This document shows positions 8,000-9,568 of a stretch of DNA of 9,568 nt, one piece after another; position 1 is the stretch's first letter, and each line of letters begins with the position of its first letter. Source of the DNA: Thermoplasmata archaeon (GTDB lineage Archaea > Thermoplasmatota > Thermoplasmata > SG8-5); contig JAUSPR010000255.1 in NCBI GenBank assembly GCA_030655715.1, forward strand, positions 1 to 9,568, given 5' to 3'. The notes beneath the pieces were generated by a model. The model was not told the DNA's origin, searched no databases, and was given only the letters and a program-made list of their open reading frames with translations. A program made the translations under genes and the position numbers.

Positions 8000-8200
8000 T
8001 CAACTCAAACCATAAAACACATTTACTGCGACTTCTCCCTTCTCAGTTAAAAAACACTTTCCAGCCCCGTCTTTCTCCAGCCACCCCATCCTTACCCATT
8101 CATCCACGAAATGCCTGCGGTAGTACATCTTGGCGTTCTGGGTGACCTCTTTGCCGGTATTGTGAATGCCCATTAACTTCGCATCCTTGAGGTCTTCCAC
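8000..8200 (-). CDS. Small winged-helix-like protein, third gene of the protease cassette
   Basis: The ORF has 66 residues from GTG at 8200, or 57 from the ATG at 8173, which has AAGGA about ten bases upstream. The C-terminal half, FVDEWVRMGWLEKDGAGKCF followed by LTEKGEVAV, has the look of a recognition helix plus beta-wing ending in the LTxKG motif common in archaeal winged-helix proteins. The N-terminal part is short for a full winged helix, so it may be a minimal or truncated domain. It lies in the same frame as the protease, ten sense codons after that gene's TAG. A DNA-binding regulatory role for the cassette is inference. Start and function are uncertain. Confidence 0.5.
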   Translation of the reverse strand: MEDLKDAKLMGIHNTGKEVTQNAKMYYRRHFVDEWVRMGWLEKDGAGKCFLTEKGEVAVNVFYGLS

Positions 8201-8230
8201 ACCCCCGGCGCGGCATGGCCCGGATGGTTT

Positions 8231-8701
8231 CTATATTTGCTCCAAATACGCAACATCATCATTGGGCGAAAAGACCAGTTTCAGATTGTTGCTAATCAAA
8301 AACCTGGTTCCCAGAACGCTGGGAAGACCTTTGGGAACGCCCTTGGCAATATGACATTCTTCGATTTCAGAACTGAAGAGCACATCCTTTTTGCCTTCCT
8401 TGCCCCTGCATCTTATGGCCACATTCTTGATCGTATAGGTTTCGAGAGAACCGGACCATGCCTTTGGTTGCTGGTCTTCAGGTAATTTGGTGACCCCTCT
8501 GCCTCCGAAGGATAGATTCATGATTTCAGCATCGTTGTCGGTGACGCAACATTCCATTGTCGCGCCAGTATCTACCATCAGTTGTATATTGCCCTGAAAA
8601 AAGTGGGGTTTTCTACAGCTCAACAAGGCAGTTACTGAACAAAAAACATGCTCCTTTTCATTTTTGTCAGTTTTCCTGACAATTTGTAGAGGTATAATCA
8701 T
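8231..8701 (-). CDS. Retropepsin-like (clan AA) aspartic protease
   Basis: This is a 156-residue single-domain protein. The catalytic motif is LMVDTGATM with D44-T45-G46-A47. The second hallmark is a hydrophobic-hydrophobic-Gly segment, SVLGTRFL, at 128-135, followed by LKLVFSP and a final strand VAYLEQI. This order (DTGA, long middle, LG..FL) is that of retropepsin-type domains, which act as homodimers with one Asp per chain. There is no signal peptide or membrane segment, so it is probably cytoplasmic. Six Cys are present (21, 29, 51, 52, 98, 116). The ATG lies four bases after the stop of the upstream gene with no clear ribosome binding site, suggesting translational coupling. The substrate is unknown. 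The family call is good; catalytic activity is not shown. Confidence 0.75.
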   Translation of the reverse strand: MIIPLQIVRKTDKNEKEHVFCSVTALLSCRKPHFFQGNIQLMVDTGATMECCVTDNDAEIMNLSFGGRGVTKLPEDQQPKAWSGSLETYTIKNVAIRCRGKEGKKDVLFSSEIEECHIAKGVPKGLPSVLGTRFLISNNLKLVFSPNDDVAYLEQI

Positions 8702-8705
8702 TCAA

Positions 8706-8951
8706 TCACAGTAACATTGCAGTGCCATGCGGTAAAATATACTCACATACCACATCCAGTTCATTATGAGTATGGTCAATCTTGACTTTAGATTTCCCGC
8801 TGCAAATGATCTTCTTCTCTTTTACGCAGATGTATTGATTTGGATACTTGGCACTGAGGGTGGTGTAATGCTTATGAATCCACTGCCTGTTGTCATCCGC
8901 CTTTATCAGTATTTCAAGGTATTCGTCCTCGCTCAGCTGTTGCTCGCTCAT
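8706..8951 (-). CDS. DUF5678-like small protein, first gene of the protease cassette
   Basis: The preferred start is ATG 8951, giving 81 residues. GGGAGG lies about ten bases upstream, whereas the earlier in-frame ATG at 8978 (90 residues) has no ribosome binding site. The acidic N-terminus (SEQQLSEDEYLEILIKADDN) is followed by QWIHKHYTTLSAKYPNQYIC (about residues 23-42) and VKEKKIICSGKSKVKI. The pattern W-x3-HY-x2-L-x2-YP-x3-ICV-x4-KIICSG matches my memory of the DUF5678 family. Its members are small proteins I recall seeing encoded beside retropepsin-like proteases in archaea and cyanobacteria. It may be a partner or substrate of the protease. Function is unknown. Confidence 0.65.
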   Translation of the reverse strand: MSEQQLSEDEYLEILIKADDNRQWIHKHYTTLSAKYPNQYICVKEKKIICSGKSKVKIDHTHNELDVVCEYILPHGTAMLL

Positions 8952-9008
8952 ATCAAATCCGCCTCCCACAGTTAGCATTTGGTGTATGGGTAGTTATTAT
9001 GGATTGTA

Positions 9009-9020
9009 TTATTTAATCTT
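9009..9020 (-). promoter_or_regulatory. Possible TATA box for the minus-strand cassette
   Basis: Read on the minus strand, GATTAAATAA lies about 25-30 bases before a start site near 8985. That would give a short leader before the ATG at 8951 and its ribosome binding site. The same AT-rich box read on the plus strand (TTATTTAAT, 9009-9017) lies about 25-30 bases before the first hairpin at 9042, so it could serve divergent transcripts. Pattern match only. Confidence 0.25.
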
Positions 9021-9041
9021 TACGTTCACTTTATTGTAAAA

Positions 9042-9245
9042 ATGTCGAGAAAACACTGGCTTTCAAGCCGAAGATGAATCGACATAAACAATAAAAGCAT
9101 GGGAATCCGCCATGCATCGTGCAATAAATAGCATATGAAATCAAAGCGAATTAGCTTTGATAAATCAGATGCATGGCCTACACACGTAAACTTCCAGCCT
9201 GGCTAGAAACGCTAGCCACGTTAAGGGCTGGTAGTTTGCGCAACA
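9042..9245 (+). ncRNA. Candidate structured RNA: three consecutive hairpins, each followed by ACA
   Basis: Hairpin 1 has ATGTCGA (9042-9048) pairing with TCGACAT (9079-9085), an 8x8 internal loop, and an inner stem TGGCT/AGCCG. Hairpin 2 has GCCATGCATC (9109-9118) pairing with GATGCATGGC (9168-9177). It encloses ATCAAAGC/GCTTTGAT (9140-9161) and a short GTGC/GCAT arm (9119-9134), so it can form a three-way junction. Hairpin 3 has CGTAAACT (9185-9192) pairing with AGTTTGCG (9233-9240), then CCAGCC/GGCTGG, then TGGCTAG/CTAGCCA (9200-9218) with a 7-base 3' bulge. After each hairpin two bases separate the stem from ACA (9088, 9180, 9243). No known riboswitch, tRNA, SRP or RNase P motif is recognised. 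The strand is assigned from the ACA triplets and is uncertain. Confidence 0.4.
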
Positions 9246-9305
9246 ATCTAAAATCTACAATTAACAAATCTACGTTTAGGCAATGTTGCCTCCGAATTAA
9301 ATACC

Positions 9306-9344
9306 GTAGAAAGAATGAACAGTGGAGGCATTGAACATTTCTAC
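9306..9344. repeat. Fourth inverted repeat in the intergenic region
   Basis: GTAGAAA (9306-9312) pairs perfectly with TTTCTAC (9338-9344) and encloses a possible AATG/CATT stem (9314-9317 with 9329-9332). Unlike the three hairpins before it, it is not followed by ACA. A small GGCA/TGCC hairpin lies at 9279-9290. Confidence 0.35.
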
Positions 9345-9363
9345 TTCAGAATATGCATCCAAA

Positions 9364-9370
9364 TTTATTA
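9364..9370 (+). promoter_or_regulatory. Possible TATA box for the gene at 9409
   Basis: TTTATTA lies about 25-30 bases before 9391-9397, which would place the transcript start just upstream of the GGTGAG ribosome binding site at 9399-9403. If it is used, the hairpins at 9042-9344 are outside this gene's mRNA. Pattern match only. Confidence 0.3.
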
Positions 9371-9408
9371 GTCCCCGACCCACTATCTCCCTTTGCAGGT
9401 GAGAAACA

Positions 9409-9568
9409 ATGAAAACTTTCGACAAACCCGGACCGCAGAACACATTCGAATGCCTGGAACTGGCAAGCAAGAAAGCCCATGAACTTGGTATAAACGAGAT
9501 AATAATCGCCACCAATAATGGCGATACTGTCCTGAAGGCCTTGGCCAGGTTCCAGGGAATGAAGATAA
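9409..9568 (+). CDS. Pyruvate-kinase C-terminal-domain-like protein (COG1751-type), 3' truncated by window
   Basis: The first 53 residues are present; the frame runs off the end. The start ATG has GGTGAG at 9399-9403 and an in-frame TGA at 9400-9402, so it cannot extend upstream. FDKPGPQNTFECLELASKKA, then GINEIIIATNNGDTVLKAL, matches the N-terminus of archaeal stand-alone proteins related to the alpha/beta C-terminal domain of pyruvate kinase. The usual pattern is KPGxxNTxxxLxLAxxRAxELGI, then a strand, then a SGDTA-like loop. These are annotated as uncharacterised; no pyruvate kinase active site is present in this domain. It is separated from the cassette by 430-odd gene-free bases and appears to have its own promoter. 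Confidence 0.7.
   Translation, partial: MKTFDKPGPQNTFECLELASKKAHELGINEIIIATNNGDTVLKALARFQGMKI

Noticed and set aside
8237..8485. 82-codon plus-strand ORF
   Set aside because: It lies opposite the retropepsin-like gene, whose DTGA and LG..FL motifs are convincing; this frame shows no motif.
9042..9245. Known riboswitch, tRNA, SRP RNA, RNase P RNA or C/D box RNA
   Set aside because: I looked for TPP and fluoride motifs, tRNA T-arm, SRP and RNase P core motifs and C/D boxes by eye and found none in this region.
9297..9515. 72-codon minus-strand ORF overlapping the gene at 9409
   Set aside because: The plus-strand gene has a ribosome binding site and family motif; the minus frame has neither.

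Overview
The window is archaeal. It carries most of an A1AO (A-type) ATP synthase operon in the order I-K-E-C-F-A-B-D known from euryarchaea. The genes are packed with ATGA-type overlaps and mostly have GGAGG/GAGGT-like ribosome binding sites. The operon order, the purine-rich Shine-Dalgarno sites and the accessory genes fit a euryarchaeote in the broad sense (Thermoplasmatota or a Methanosarcina-like lineage). The sequence alone does not fix the genus.

Positions 1-6943 (+ strand) hold one transcription unit. It starts inside atpI (5' end outside the window), continues through atpK, atpE, atpC, atpF, atpA, atpB and atpD, and ends with a 50-codon membrane ORF that overlaps atpD. I and K form the ion channel and rotor ring. 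E is a peripheral stalk subunit. C, F and D form the central stalk. A and B form the catalytic head. The c subunit has a Glu where Na+-type rings usually have Gln. The A subunit has a GGFGTGKT P-loop and the B subunit a Pro/Ala/Lys-rich tail. Two hairpins with T-tracts follow the last stop codon.

Positions 7008-7999 are AT-richer and look like a decayed accessory region. A minus-strand gene (about 177 codons when repaired) is broken by three frameshifts. Upstream of it lie about 325 bases without a gene, which include a weak resemblance to an IS200/IS605-type end.

Positions 8000-8978 (- strand) hold a compact cassette: a DUF5678-like small protein, a retropepsin-like (DTGA) aspartic protease, and a small winged-helix-like protein lying in the same frame as the protease after an amber stop.

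Positions 8979-9408 have no gene but hold a series of strong inverted repeats. There are three consecutive hairpins (one a possible three-way junction), each followed after two bases by ACA, and then a weaker fourth. This is the best candidate for an undescribed element, either an independent structured RNA or a regulatory leader. From 9409 the start of a pyruvate-kinase-C-terminal-like (COG1751-type) protein runs off the window.
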